In this document: one piece after another, positions 48,554 to 56,542 of the stretch
Position numbering within the stretch: the stretch's first letter is position 1
Layout of the letters: each line of letters opens with the position of its first letter
NCBI RefSeq assembly: GCF_020422885.1
Contig: NZ_CP084622.1
Coordinates: 4,297,001-4,361,000 of the forward strand
Direction of reading: 5' to 3'
Source of the DNA: Mesobacillus sp. S13
Lineage (GTDB): Bacteria; Bacillota; Bacilli; Bacillales; Cytobacillaceae
Length of the DNA stretch: 64,000 nt
The notes under the pieces: generated by a model
Told to the model about the DNA's origin: nothing
Database searches by the model: none
Seen by the model: the letters and a program-made list of their open reading frames with translations, nothing else
Program-made: the position numbers and the translations under genes

Positions 48554-49522
48554 TCATTGGATACTCTGGTGCCAGTTCCAGGCACTGCTGATGATTTGCT
48601 CCAAATCCCGTTCAGCCTTCCACCCAAGTGCCTGACGGATTTTTTCCGAGGAAGCGACCAGTCTAGCCGGGTCACCTGCACGACGCTCTGCGATAATGAC
48701 ATTAGCTTTCCTGCCAGTCACACTCTCACAAGTATCGATAACCTCTTTGACAGAATACCCTTGTCCGTTGCCAAGATTATATGTGGCGGTTTTGCTTTTT
48801 TCAGCTAGCAAAGAGTCAAGCGCTGCTATATGGGCTTGAGCGAGATCAGTGACATGGATGTAATCACGGATGCATGTGCCATCCGGCGTGTCATAATCGT
48901 CGCCAAATACGGATATTTGCTCGCGCTGGCCCAGCAGATGCTGAAGGATGATTGGAATCAAGTGCGTCTCTGGATCATGCTGCTCGCCGATCCTGCCAGA
49001 TTCGCTCGCTCCCGCAGCGTTGAAATAGCGCAAAACAACGTAGTGCAGATCATACGCCGTTGCGAAATCAGCCAATATATTCTCGACCATGAGCTTTGAC
49101 TGGCCATATGGATTGATTGGCTGTGTTCGGCTGTCTTCACGGATGATGTTCACATCCGGAATACCGTATGTCGCGGCCGTTGATGAGAAGATGAAGTTCT
49201 TCACATTGTATTTAAGCATGATTTTTAATAGTGTAAGCGTGGCAGCGACATTATTTTCATAGTATTTCAGAGGATCCGTCACCGACTCCCCAACAAGACT
49301 ATTAGCCGCAAAGTGCATTACTGCATTAATCGGATATTTGCTGAAAACGGACTCCAGGTCACTTTCACTGCCCAAATCCCCTTCAACGAAAACAGCCTGA
49401 GCGTCCACCGCTCCCCTGTGCCCAGTCGACAAATTATCAAGCACCACAACCTCATGCGTTCTCACAAGCTCCTCAACAAGATGACTGCCAATATAGCCAG
49501 CACCACCAACAACAAGAATCAT
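48554..49522 (-). CDS. galE: UDP-glucose 4-epimerase
   Basis: A 322-residue short-chain dehydrogenase/epimerase interconverting UDP-glucose and UDP-galactose. Rossmann motif VVGGAGYIGSHLVEEL; the catalytic Ser/Thr region FSSTAATYG; YxxxK as YGQSKLMVE; NVAATL and RYFNAAGA; the sugar-binding GDDYDTPDGTCIRDYIHV, split over about residues 201-218. Length is typical. ATG 49522 follows AGGGGAG. It complements galU and would supply UDP-galactose for wall glycopolymers. Confidence 0.96.
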   Translation of the reverse strand: MILVVGGAGYIGSHLVEELVRTHEVVVLDNLSTGHRGAVDAQAVFVEGDLGSESDLESVFSKYPINAVMHFAANSLVGESVTDPLKYYENNVAATLTLLKIMLKYNVKNFIFSSTAATYGIPDVNIIREDSRTQPINPYGQSKLMVENILADFATAYDLHYVVLRYFNAAGASESGRIGEQHDPETHLIPIILQHLLGQREQISVFGDDYDTPDGTCIRDYIHVTDLAQAHIAALDSLLAEKSKTATYNLGNGQGYSVKEVIDTCESVTGRKANVIIAERRAGDPARLVASSEKIRQALGWKAERDLEQIISSAWNWHQSIQ

Positions 49523-49599
49523 CTAAAAAAACTCCCCTACAATAAACTCCCATTAATGATAGCCCGATATCAACAGATTTACAATAACTTACAACACAA

Positions 49600-49656
49600 A
49601 ATTCAGGCGGTGACATTCGGGCGGTGACACGGGCGGTGACAGGCACCTGTCGAAGC
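49600..49656. repeat. REP-like palindromic element, copy 4 (degenerate, stacked)
   Basis: Three partial GGGCGGTGACA units in a row, ending GGCACCTGTCGAA. Confidence 0.7.
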
Positions 49657-49689
49657 GAAGAATACAGACCAAATACACGCTGTATAGCC

Positions 49690-49770
49690 ATTCGACAAAT
49701 TTCGGGTGGTGACAGGCACCACCCGAAAAAGGTACCATCCGAAAAAGGTACCATCCGAAAAAGACACCAC
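49690..49770. repeat. REP-like element, copy 5, with a short tandem extension
   Basis: Full copy 49690-49727 followed by two tandem 16-mers GGTACCATCCGAAAAA and a third decayed unit to 49770. Confidence 0.85.
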
Positions 49771-49782
49771 CGCGAAATTAAT

Positions 49783-51138
49783 CTAGTAATTCCTCAACTC
49801 GCTTTCTGGGGTTTGGATGATGGCTGGGTTCTTAGCCGGGTCTAGCCATTTCAGAATGGAGATGACCTGGTTTTGTGATGTGGCTGTGCAACCAAGGGTG
49901 TAGTTAGTTCCTACGTGGAAGAAGATGGCTGAGCCGGCGCCAGGCACTCGTTTTTCTGTGTTGTAGTTAATCACGAATCCGTAGTTATACAATGGTATGT
50001 CCATTTTTTCTGCGCTGTTCCACTGGTCATTATTGGCAGATGCCTTTTGCCAGGTGTTGTACAAGTTGGATGATGGATCGTCTACCCAGACATCGTCACT
50101 AGTAATTCTCTGGTAAGGAAGCTTTGTTCCCGGATTTTCGTACCTCCCAAAGGCAGTACCAATTGAATATTTCCCCCGAGGAGATTCTTTCCCTCCTTCC
50201 TTCATTACGTCAGCGAATCCATATTTCCCAAGAAACCCTGATATATTCATGCGTTCATACCACTTACCGTCAACTTTTTCGTAGGTCCTGATTTTTGCAT
50301 TATAGCTGCTATATCCATTAGACGTGACCAAAATTATTTGATCATGCTCCCAAACACTTTCCATTTCATCGACAATTGTATTTTTAACCCAGACTCCATC
50401 GTCCTTAAAGTAATTCCACTCATGGCCGAACCAGATCCACCCCGTCTGCATGATGCCGCTCCGATTAAGGAAGTACCAGCGGCCATTTTCCTGCAGCCAT
50501 CCGGTCTTCATCGCCCCACCAGCCTCAAGGTAATACCACTTGCCACCTTCTTTAAGCCAGCCCGTCTTCATGGCGCCGCTTTTTTTATCAAGATAATACC
50601 ACTTATAAGAATCATACAGCCATCCCGTTTTCATGGCGCCATTTTTCCCGAGATTATACCAGGTGCCTGAATGCTTGTACCACCCTGTCTTCATCACTCC
50701 TGTATCACTCAAAAAGTACCAGGTTCCTCCGTCATTGATCCAACCAGTCTTCATGACACCGCTTTTGCCATCAAGATAATACCATTTGTAAGAATCATAG
50801 AGCCAGCCCGTTTTCATCTCACCATTCTTTTGCATGAAATACCATTTGCCGCCGTATGACAGCCATCCAGCGTGCATAGCTCCTGTACTTTTCAAAAAGT
50901 ACCAGGAATCACCTTCTTTTAGCCATCCCGTTCTCATGGCTCCCGTTTCATTTGAAAAATAATACCATTTCCCATCAATTACTTTCCATCCTTTTACAGA
51001 TTCATCATTTTCATAGTAAAAGTATTGGCCCCCTTCTCGTACCCAACCTTCTTCTGCTGCAGCAGGTTCCGGCAATAAAAAACTGAAACCAAAAAGTAAA
51101 ACTGCTCCAAACATCCATCCGCTTATTCTTTTAAACAA
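49783..51138 (-). CDS. L,D-transpeptidase-like (YkuD) enzyme with choline-binding-type repeats
   Basis: A 451-residue exported protein. TTG 51138 is preferred, 7 nt after GGGGG; the ORF start at 51174 precedes that site. Signal peptide about 1-28 (PAAA). Residues 30-260 hold about eleven GW...WYYL repeats. The C-terminal 190 residues form a YkuD-type domain: ESPRGKYSIGTAFG near its start and the catalytic HVGTNYTLGCTA with Cys417. Such enzymes make 3-3 peptidoglycan cross-links or attach proteins to peptidoglycan. Compared with the usual HGxx...SxGC(I/V)R motif the sequence is divergent (TLGCTA), so transpeptidase activity is probable but not certain. Confidence 0.85.
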   Translation of the reverse strand: MFKRISGWMFGAVLLFGFSFLLPEPAAAEEGWVREGGQYFYYENDESVKGWKVIDGKWYYFSNETGAMRTGWLKEGDSWYFLKSTGAMHAGWLSYGGKWYFMQKNGEMKTGWLYDSYKWYYLDGKSGVMKTGWINDGGTWYFLSDTGVMKTGWYKHSGTWYNLGKNGAMKTGWLYDSYKWYYLDKKSGAMKTGWLKEGGKWYYLEAGGAMKTGWLQENGRWYFLNRSGIMQTGWIWFGHEWNYFKDDGVWVKNTIVDEMESVWEHDQIILVTSNGYSSYNAKIRTYEKVDGKWYERMNISGFLGKYGFADVMKEGGKESPRGKYSIGTAFGRYENPGTKLPYQRITSDDVWVDDPSSNLYNTWQKASANNDQWNSAEKMDIPLYNYGFVINYNTEKRVPGAGSAIFFHVGTNYTLGCTATSQNQVISILKWLDPAKNPAIIQTPESELRNY

Positions 51139-51373
51139 TCCTTTTCCCCCTTCAAAAAATGTCCTTGAGTCCATTGTAAATAAATCTAGCTTAAAAAGAA
51201 TGAGTAAGTAGTCACCAAAATGGCAAGCGATTCGACAATAATCCCGTCAAAGAGCATCCTACCGACTCGCTTTTCCGGGCTTATGCTTATCACAAAATCC
51301 TCGAGGAAGAGGGATGAAATTAGCCAGACGCTGGACCAGAAATCAGTACATCTGACAACTGCCTAGTCCAAAA

Positions 51374-51418
51374 TAAAAAGCCTGTTCCATCATGGCATGC
51401 ATAGGAACAGGCTTTGCT
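51374..51418 (-). terminator. Intrinsic terminator of comK
   Basis: Stem AAAGCCTGTTCC / GGAACAGGCTTT with a T-run on the minus strand. Confidence 0.85.
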
Positions 51419-51424
51419 TAAATT

Positions 51425-51973
51425 CTATCTGATTTTATATGGATTCAAGCCTTCATCTTCCAAAATGCAAAGCCCCTTTTTAGGTTCAAGGTAAAAAGTC
51501 AACGGACTTTGGCTATTTTTTAACATTGCTTCCCTTAAATCCTCGGCTTTCTGGCGTTTTTGATTAAAAGAGGATTCCTTCATTTCTATGATAAAAGTAT
51601 GATTATAGCTTAGATATACTTCTGTCCTTCTGACTCCAAGCGGTTTTGTCTTTTTGACGTGCATGAGTGAAAACCAGACACAAAAATCATTATTGTACGA
51701 CTTTGTAGGGAAGAGCCAAATCCCCAGATGACAATTCACCTTGATAGGGCACATATGTATGTCACCAAGGATTTGTTTCGAGGTTTCCCTCACACTCTGA
51801 AAATTCGATCCGAGCAACTGAAGAGAATTATTAATCACCTGCATTGGTCTCTGGTTCACAAGGAAGGTTTTTTCCCCTTCGATAACTCTTGTGCACAGTC
51901 TGCCGAAGCGATCATATTCACCCGTTATGAGAACTGTATTTTCATTCACTAAGTATTCCTGCAAGTTAATCAA
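51425..51973 (-). CDS. comK: Competence transcription factor ComK
   Basis: A 182-residue DNA-binding regulator of the ComK family, which activates late competence genes. Family marks: YLVNENTVLITGEYD, RPMQVINNSLQLLGSNFQSV-like central block (residues about 43-62), TSKQILGDIHMCPIKV, WLFPTKSYNNDFCVWFSL and HVKKTK. The length is normal (B. subtilis 192). It might equally be one of the second ComK paralogues found in some Bacillaceae. ATG 51973 follows AGAAGGTGCTAATTTG-type leader. Confidence 0.9.
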   Translation of the reverse strand: MINLQEYLVNENTVLITGEYDRFGRLCTRVIEGEKTFLVNQRPMQVINNSLQLLGSNFQSVRETSKQILGDIHMCPIKVNCHLGIWLFPTKSYNNDFCVWFSLMHVKKTKPLGVRRTEVYLSYNHTFIIEMKESSFNQKRQKAEDLREAMLKNSQSPLTFYLEPKKGLCILEDEGLNPYKIR

Positions 51974-52009
51974 ATTAGCACCTTCTCTATATTGATTTAT
52001 TCAACAATT

Positions 52010-52038
52010 AGAGTATACTAACATAGTTGGTATACCCA
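52010..52038 (-). promoter_or_regulatory. Possible SigA promoter of comK
   Basis: Minus strand TTGGGT, 16-bp spacer, TATACT, about 37 bp upstream of the comK start. The -10 is good, the -35 weak. Confidence 0.4.
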
Positions 52039-52040
52039 AC

Positions 52041-52095
52041 GGCAAGTCCTCGGGAATGGTCGGGCAGACTGTTAATTCCCGGGGCTTTTCTTTTT
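52041..52095 (+). ncRNA. Strong GC-rich hairpin with U-tail upstream of comK (candidate terminator or small RNA)
   Basis: Stem AGTCCTCGGGAAT / ATTCCCGGGGCTTTT around a 17-nt loop, followed by a long T-rich run on the plus strand. No plus-strand gene precedes it, so the transcript it would end is unknown. Confidence 0.45.
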
Positions 52096-52622
52096 TCCAC
52101 TCAATTTTTCACCTCCTCTTGACTTTGCCTACCGGAATTATCCTTGAATCCCAAATAACCCCTTAAGGTATATTATGTCTGGTCTATAAATAAAAGTAAA
52201 TCTGTATTTTCTGATAATATTATTTCTGCTCAATCGCTAATAACAACACAATATTGAATTAAATTCACTTTTCTACTATAATGTATAACTTCTTTTTCCA
52301 ATTGTGGGCGTTTTTATAAAAGAAACATCCTTTTCATATATTATTAAACTAATTATTATGACCTACACCACATGAAAACCAGCTAAAAAATTTTTTCGAC
52401 ATTCGCCTTAAAACTTTCACAATTACATTCCAATCTTTATATCTTTGCAGATGAATAACAAATTCACTGCCTCAAAATTCAATTTTCGAGCCTAAAACCA
52501 TATAAAAATGGCATTTTCACCTTCCAAAATTCAATTTTTAAGATTCGCTCAATCTATCTGCTAACAGTATGTTTAAGCTACCCGGGAATACATTGAACGC
52601 GCGCGTCCCGAAAGGATTCGCA
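52096..52622. other. AT-rich gap before the sigma factor gene
   Basis: About 530 bp with long A/T runs and two similar segments (CAAAATTCAATTTT near 52471 and 52526). No gene seen. It probably holds the promoter region of the sigma-factor gene. Confidence 0.4.
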
Positions 52623-53111
52623 ATGGAAAACTTCGACCAGTTAGCAAGACAATACGAACCGATGATCCATAAAATCATCCACTCCCTTCATATTTTTAAA
52701 AGGAGAGAAGATTTCGTACACATTGGTTTGATCAGCCTATGGGAAGCTAGTTTATCCTATGACTTAACAAAAGGGGAATTCAAAAATTACGCCTATTCAT
52801 ATATTAGGGGCAGAATTTTGCAGGAAATGAATAGGAACAACAGATATGAGGAGAGAAGCATCTACCCCAGGGACGAATATTGGGAAACTGTGGAGGACTA
52901 CAATTCTGAAACTCCATTAGAGGAAGAGTTCCTTCTCAGTTACTGCAAGGGGCTGACCGAAAAAGAGACAAAATGGGTGCTTTACACCTGCATCGATTTT
53001 CTATCAATCAGGGAAATATCTGAAAAGGAAAACGTCTCCTTATCTGCAGTCAAACAATGGCGAAAAGGAGCAAAGCAAAAACTTCAACACAATATTGAAA
53101 TCATAGACTAG
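52623..53111 (+). CDS. Sigma-70 family RNA polymerase sigma factor (SigH/ECF-like)
   Basis: A 162-residue sigma factor starting at ATG 52623, 6 nt after GAAAGGA; the frame runs back to 52569. Region 2 covers about 1-85: ENFDQLARQYEPMIHKI, DFVHIGLISLWEASLSYD, GEFKNYAYSYIRGRILQEMNR. Region 4 at about 105-155 has GLTEKETKWVLYTCI and the helix-turn-helix LSIREISEKENVSLSAVKQW. It resembles the short SigH-type/competence sigma factors of Firmicutes. Its position next to comK suggests, but does not prove, a competence role. No anti-sigma gene is adjacent. Confidence 0.85.
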   Translation: MENFDQLARQYEPMIHKIIHSLHIFKRREDFVHIGLISLWEASLSYDLTKGEFKNYAYSYIRGRILQEMNRNNRYEERSIYPRDEYWETVEDYNSETPLEEEFLLSYCKGLTEKETKWVLYTCIDFLSIREISEKENVSLSAVKQWRKGAKQKLQHNIEIID

Positions 53112-53122
53112 CAAAGAACAAA

Positions 53123-53158
53123 AAAGCCTGAAACCATATTCTTGGGCTTCAGGCTTTC
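53123..53158. terminator. Terminator between the sigma factor and IDEAL genes
   Basis: Stem AAAGCCTGAA / TTCAGGCTTT between convergent genes. Confidence 0.75.
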
Positions 53159-53187
53159 ATGTTTTTGATTGCGTCCATTTTACCACT

Positions 53188-53457
53188 TTACAATGCATCC
53201 TTCCAATTGGCTGAGGTTAACTTCATGAATCTTTCCTTGTCTTTGTTGGCAAGGGCCATATCAATTTCTTCAACCCTCTTTTTCTCAAGGAATTCGTTTT
53301 GAACTTTTTGAATAACCTTATTGGCACCGTCCGTATAGCGCGTTTTTTCCCGCTTTAAAATTAACTGAGTATTATCCGTATCCGTCATAGCATCCATATA
53401 CACATTCAAGTCCAGCTCTTGCTTAAAATGGTTGGAATTCTTATCGTTATTCATCAT
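53188..53457 (-). CDS. IDEAL-domain small protein
   Basis: An 89-residue cytoplasmic protein. The C-terminal half has the IDEAL domain pattern (KKRVEEIDMALANKDKERF, with FMKLT after it), named for the I-D-E-A-L-like motif and found in small Bacillus proteins. The N-terminal half is polar (HFKQELDLNVYMD). Start among TTG 53460, ATG 53457 and ATG 53454 behind GTAGGG; ATG 53457 is used here. Function unknown; the domain is seen in proteins near competence and stress genes, which fits the comK/sigma-factor neighbourhood. Confidence 0.75.
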   Translation of the reverse strand: MMNNDKNSNHFKQELDLNVYMDAMTDTDNTQLILKREKTRYTDGANKVIQKVQNEFLEKKRVEEIDMALANKDKERFMKLTSANWKDAL

Positions 53458-53601
53458 CAATCCCTACTTTCTGTGGGTTTAATTGTTAGTTACTATTTAC
53501 CCAAAATCCATAAAAACTAACACGTCATCACCTATTTCACTAAATTACCCACCAACATAAAAAGAGCAAACCAGCACAAAAGCCAGTTCACTCCTCTAGA
53601 A

Positions 53602-53633
53602 AATTCGACAGATTTCGGGTGGTGACAGGCACC
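53602..53633. repeat. REP-like element, copy 6, abutting the RAYT stop codon
   Basis: TTCGACAGATTTCGGGTGG then TGACAGGCACC; the last base touches the transposase stop at 53634. Confidence 0.9.
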
Positions 53634-54203
53634 TCAACTCTTCTGTATGATTCCGGAAAGTGGGAAGTCAGCTGCCGATACTTTTTTGTAACTTCCTTTA
53701 AAACTATCAATTACCGAATTTATCAGGACCTCTACCTTTAAATATACCGGGGCATCTAGCTTTGGATTTAAATAAAACCTATAGCTGCTCCAAGGATAAT
53801 CCTCTGGCCGCTCTACAATATGCGCCCTTACCGGATTCATATGGATATAACGGCTGACTTCATACATGCCAATTGGACCTAAAATTACCTGGTCAAAGTA
53901 CCTCTTTTCAAAAACATGCCCAGATTGTTTGTACTTGTTATTAAAGTAGTTTGCATACCGCTTATTCACGATCGACATCACCTTCGAAATAGAGAATGCC
54001 TCTGTCCGAATTTGAATATGGTAATGGTTTGTCATCAAGCAATAGGAAGTTATTTCGAAAGGGAATTTTTCGTAAGTTTGCAGGAGAATGTAGAGAAATG
54101 CTTCGAAGTCATCTGAGGATAGAAATAGAGGTTCACGCCGATTGCCACGGCTGACAACGTGATAAAAATACTCCGGAGACCATGTTTTCAATTTTCGGCC
54201 CAC
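53634..54203 (-). CDS. REP-associated tyrosine transposase (RAYT, Y1/HUH family)
   Basis: A 189-residue single-domain nuclease of the Transposase_17/Y1 family (COG1943, RAYT group). GTG 54203 is chosen because GGGGAGG lies 8 nt upstream. Motifs: YHVVSRGNRREPLF at the start; the HUH metal motif in NHYHIQIRT; KRYFDQVI; the catalytic Tyr region RYIHMNPVRAHIV; DYPWSSYRFY. RAYTs cut and join single-stranded REP palindromes and are thought to spread them. REP-like elements surround it: copy 6 touches its stop, and copies 7-9 lie within 600 bp upstream. The frame is intact. Confidence 0.9.
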   Translation of the reverse strand: MGRKLKTWSPEYFYHVVSRGNRREPLFLSSDDFEAFLYILLQTYEKFPFEITSYCLMTNHYHIQIRTEAFSISKVMSIVNKRYANYFNNKYKQSGHVFEKRYFDQVILGPIGMYEVSRYIHMNPVRAHIVERPEDYPWSSYRFYLNPKLDAPVYLKVEVLINSVIDSFKGSYKKVSAADFPLSGIIQKS

Positions 54204-54388
54204 CTCAGTCACCTCCCCGAGCAGAACACATAATACAATCAAGCTCCATTAAAAAAACTGACAACAACATAATCACTCCATTCAAATTTTATTATAAGTG
54301 CAAAAATAGCACCTGAAAAACCCAGGGAAGAAAAAACCCCCGCCCCCATAATATTCGCCACAAATTAATCCACTCCTCCCCAATCAAC

Positions 54389-54420
54389 CGACAAATTTCG
54401 GGCGGTGCCCTTCACCACCC
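54389..54420. repeat. REP-like element, copy 7
   Basis: CGACAAATTTCGGGCGGTG, core CCCTTC, CACCACCC. The core differs from other copies. Confidence 0.85.
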
Positions 54421-54483
54421 AAAATGCCGCCACAAAATATTAATCCGCTCGGATTGAAGCCTTTTAAAACTGAATCCTTTAAA

Positions 54484-54520
54484 GATAAGGACTCACTTAA
54501 AGTGGTGAGGTCTCATTTTT
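54484..54520 (+). promoter_or_regulatory. Hairpin in the leader of the second ABC operon
   Basis: GGACTCACTT / AGTGGTGAGGTC with a following TTTTT. A weak terminator or attenuator about 200 bp before the permease gene. Confidence 0.35.
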
Positions 54521-54717
54521 CTTCCAATCATTTTTCTCAAATTTCAGCATCCAACAATATTTTCTAAATTTTCTAGGTTTATAGTTTACAAAAATAGCGA
54601 AAGTTGGTACCATTGTTTTGCGTTCAATTTTTGAACGTTCAATTAGTGAATGAAAAGAATCATAGATAAATTAAGGGTGGATCCAACCCCACCCAACAAA
54701 GGCGGTGAAAAACTCAC

Positions 54718-55674
54718 ATGGAATTATTCGACAAATTTCGGGTGGTGACAGGCACCCAAAATCGTACCTCAACAACTGAAAACTCATTCAAAATAGGATT
54801 CGACAAATTTCGGGCGGTGACAGGCACCTTGATTTTTCTCTTGCCTGCTCTAATCCCGCTGGGGGTTTTCTGGGTTTATCCGATGTTTTATTCGTTGTAC
54901 ATAAGTTTTACGGATTGGGATTATATGAGTTCTGATTATAGTTTTGTTGGGTTGGGGAATTATTTTGATTTGTTTGGGGATCCGCTATTTTATGGGGTGC
55001 TCTGGAATACGTTGTATTTTAGTGTTGGTGTGGTGGTTCCTTCTGTGTTTGGCGGGCTTCTGCTGGCTCTTTTGCTGGTGAGGAAGCAAAAGGGCATGGG
55101 TTTTTACCGGACGTTGATTTTCTCGCCTTGGGTGACTCCTGCTGTTGCCGTGTCGATCGTCTGGTCGTGGATTTACGAGCCTCAAGTGGGATTGGCAAAC
55201 TGGCTGCTGACATCCTTCAACCTGCCAGCTTTGGAGTGGACAAGCAGCACTACTTGGGCGATGCCTGCTGTCATCATCGTCACCATTTGGAAGGGACTCG
55301 GCTGGTGCATGATTTTTTACCTGAACGCTTTAAAAAAAGTTCCACAATCCTTGTATGAAGCTGCATCACTTGATGGTGCATCCTCCATGCAGAGATTCCT
55401 GTATATCACTTTGCCGTTAATCTCCCCCACTACCCTATTCCTGGTCATCATCACCGCTGTTGATGCTCTTCAAGCGTATGACCAGATCCAGGTACTGACC
55501 CAGGGCGGACCAGCGGGAAGCACAAGAACCATTCTGTATATGTACTATCAGTCAGCCTTCGAACAGTTCAACATGGGACAGGCTACAGCAGTCGCTACCG
55601 TTCTGGTCATTTTGACTGCATCATTATCTCTGCTCCAGTTCATTCTGTCGCGCAAATGGGTTCACTATCAATGA
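54718..55674 (+). CDS. ABC transporter permease (UgpA/MalF type) with REP-derived N-terminus
   Basis: A 318-residue permease with six helices after residue 38 (LIFLLPALIPLGVFWVYP), EAA loop YEAASLDGASSMQRFLYITLP, LTQGGPAGSTRTILYMYY and the VHYQ end. Residues 4-13 and 28-37 are FDKFRVVTGT and FDKFRAVTGT: both are translations of REP-like elements at 54726-54757 and 54798-54829. The normal N-terminal cytoplasmic stretch is missing. Translation may begin at ATG 54718 (GGCGGTG 10 nt upstream) or at TTG 54829 just after the second element, whose GGCGGTGA could act as ribosome-binding site. It is first in an operon with a second permease, a binding protein and a PHP enzyme, but no ATPase. Confidence 0.85.
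   Translation: MELFDKFRVVTGTQNRTSTTENSFKIGFDKFRAVTGTLIFLLPALIPLGVFWVYPMFYSLYISFTDWDYMSSDYSFVGLGNYFDLFGDPLFYGVLWNTLYFSVGVVVPSVFGGLLLALLLVRKQKGMGFYRTLIFSPWVTPAVAVSIVWSWIYEPQVGLANWLLTSFNLPALEWTSSTTWAMPAVIIVTIWKGLGWCMIFYLNALKKVPQSLYEAASLDGASSMQRFLYITLPLISPTTLFLVIITAVDALQAYDQIQVLTQGGPAGSTRTILYMYYQSAFEQFNMGQATAVATVLVILTASLSLLQFILSRKWVHYQ
54726..54757. repeat. REP-like element, copy 8 (inside the permease reading frame)
   Basis: TTCGACAAATTTCGGGTGG plus TGACAGGCACC, read in frame as FDKFRVVTGT. Confidence 0.92.
54798..54829. repeat. REP-like element, copy 9 (inside the permease reading frame)
   Basis: TTCGACAAATTTCGGGCGG plus TGACAGGCACC, read in frame as FDKFRAVTGT. Confidence 0.92.
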
Positions 55675-55693
55675 GGAAAGGAATGGATCACAA

Positions 55694-56530
55694 GTGATGG
55701 CGAAGCTTTTTTTAAAAAAAACTATTAAACACCTATTCTTGTTGCTATTCAGCTTTGTAATGGTTTTTCCATTCCTCTGGATGGTTGTCAGTGCACTGAA
55801 AACAAAGGATGAGATATTCCATTTCCCGCCGACGATGTGGCCGGACTCTCCAATGTGGCACCATTTTACTGAGGCCTGGCAGCTGGCACCGTTTGGACAA
55901 TACATATTCAATAGCACATTCACCGCTGTTGCTATCGTTGCCATTCAGGTTGTGAACTCCGCACTTATTGCCTATGCGTTCACACATTTCAAATTCCGTG
56001 GTAAAAATCTGCTATTTGGAATCGTTCTGCTGACATACATGCTCCCCGCTGCAGCAACATATGTCCCGAGCTACGTGATCCTGGCAAATTTCAACCTGCT
56101 TGATACGCATACAGGTTTGATCTTATCGAATGCAGCCAGCGTTCTCGGAATCTTCCTGTTCAGGCAGGCTTTCATGCAGATTCCAAGAGAACTTGTCGAG
56201 GCGGCAACAATGGATGGCGCAAATCATTGGCGAATTTTATGGAAAGTGGTTTATCCGCTTTCGAAGCCGACTTTTTTAACATTCACCTTGATTAGTTTTG
56301 TACAAAACTACAATAGCTACCTATGGCCTACCCTAATTTTAAACAGCGAAGAAAAGCAACTTGTCACGACTGGACTAAGGCAATTTTTCATACAGGAAGG
56401 CGCTTATGGAATACAATGGCCACTCATCATGGCGGCGAGTTCTTTCGCGGTCATTCCACTATTGATTTTATTTGCCTTCGCGCAAAAATGGTTCATATCA
56501 GGTATTAGCGATCAAGGATTAAAAGGATAA
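55694..56530 (+). CDS. ABC transporter permease (UgpE/MalG type)
   Basis: A 278-residue permease with six helices. Motifs: FLWMVVSALKTKDEIFHFPP near the N-terminus (residues about 24-43), the EAA loop VEAATMDGANHWRILWKVVYP, and the YNSYLWPTLIL segment. GTG 55694 is followed by ATG 55697; AAAGGA lies upstream of both. It starts 20 bp after the first permease stop and forms the second half of the channel. Confidence 0.9.
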   Translation: MMAKLFLKKTIKHLFLLLFSFVMVFPFLWMVVSALKTKDEIFHFPPTMWPDSPMWHHFTEAWQLAPFGQYIFNSTFTAVAIVAIQVVNSALIAYAFTHFKFRGKNLLFGIVLLTYMLPAAATYVPSYVILANFNLLDTHTGLILSNAASVLGIFLFRQAFMQIPRELVEAATMDGANHWRILWKVVYPLSKPTFLTFTLISFVQNYNSYLWPTLILNSEEKQLVTTGLRQFFIQEGAYGIQWPLIMAASSFAVIPLLILFAFAQKWFISGISDQGLKG

Positions 56531-56542
56531 AGGAGAATATAT

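Noticed and set aside
53602..54829. CRISPR array
   Set aside because: Repeats are palindromic and unevenly spaced, occur in both core orientations and inside genes, and there are no cas genes; REP elements explain them.
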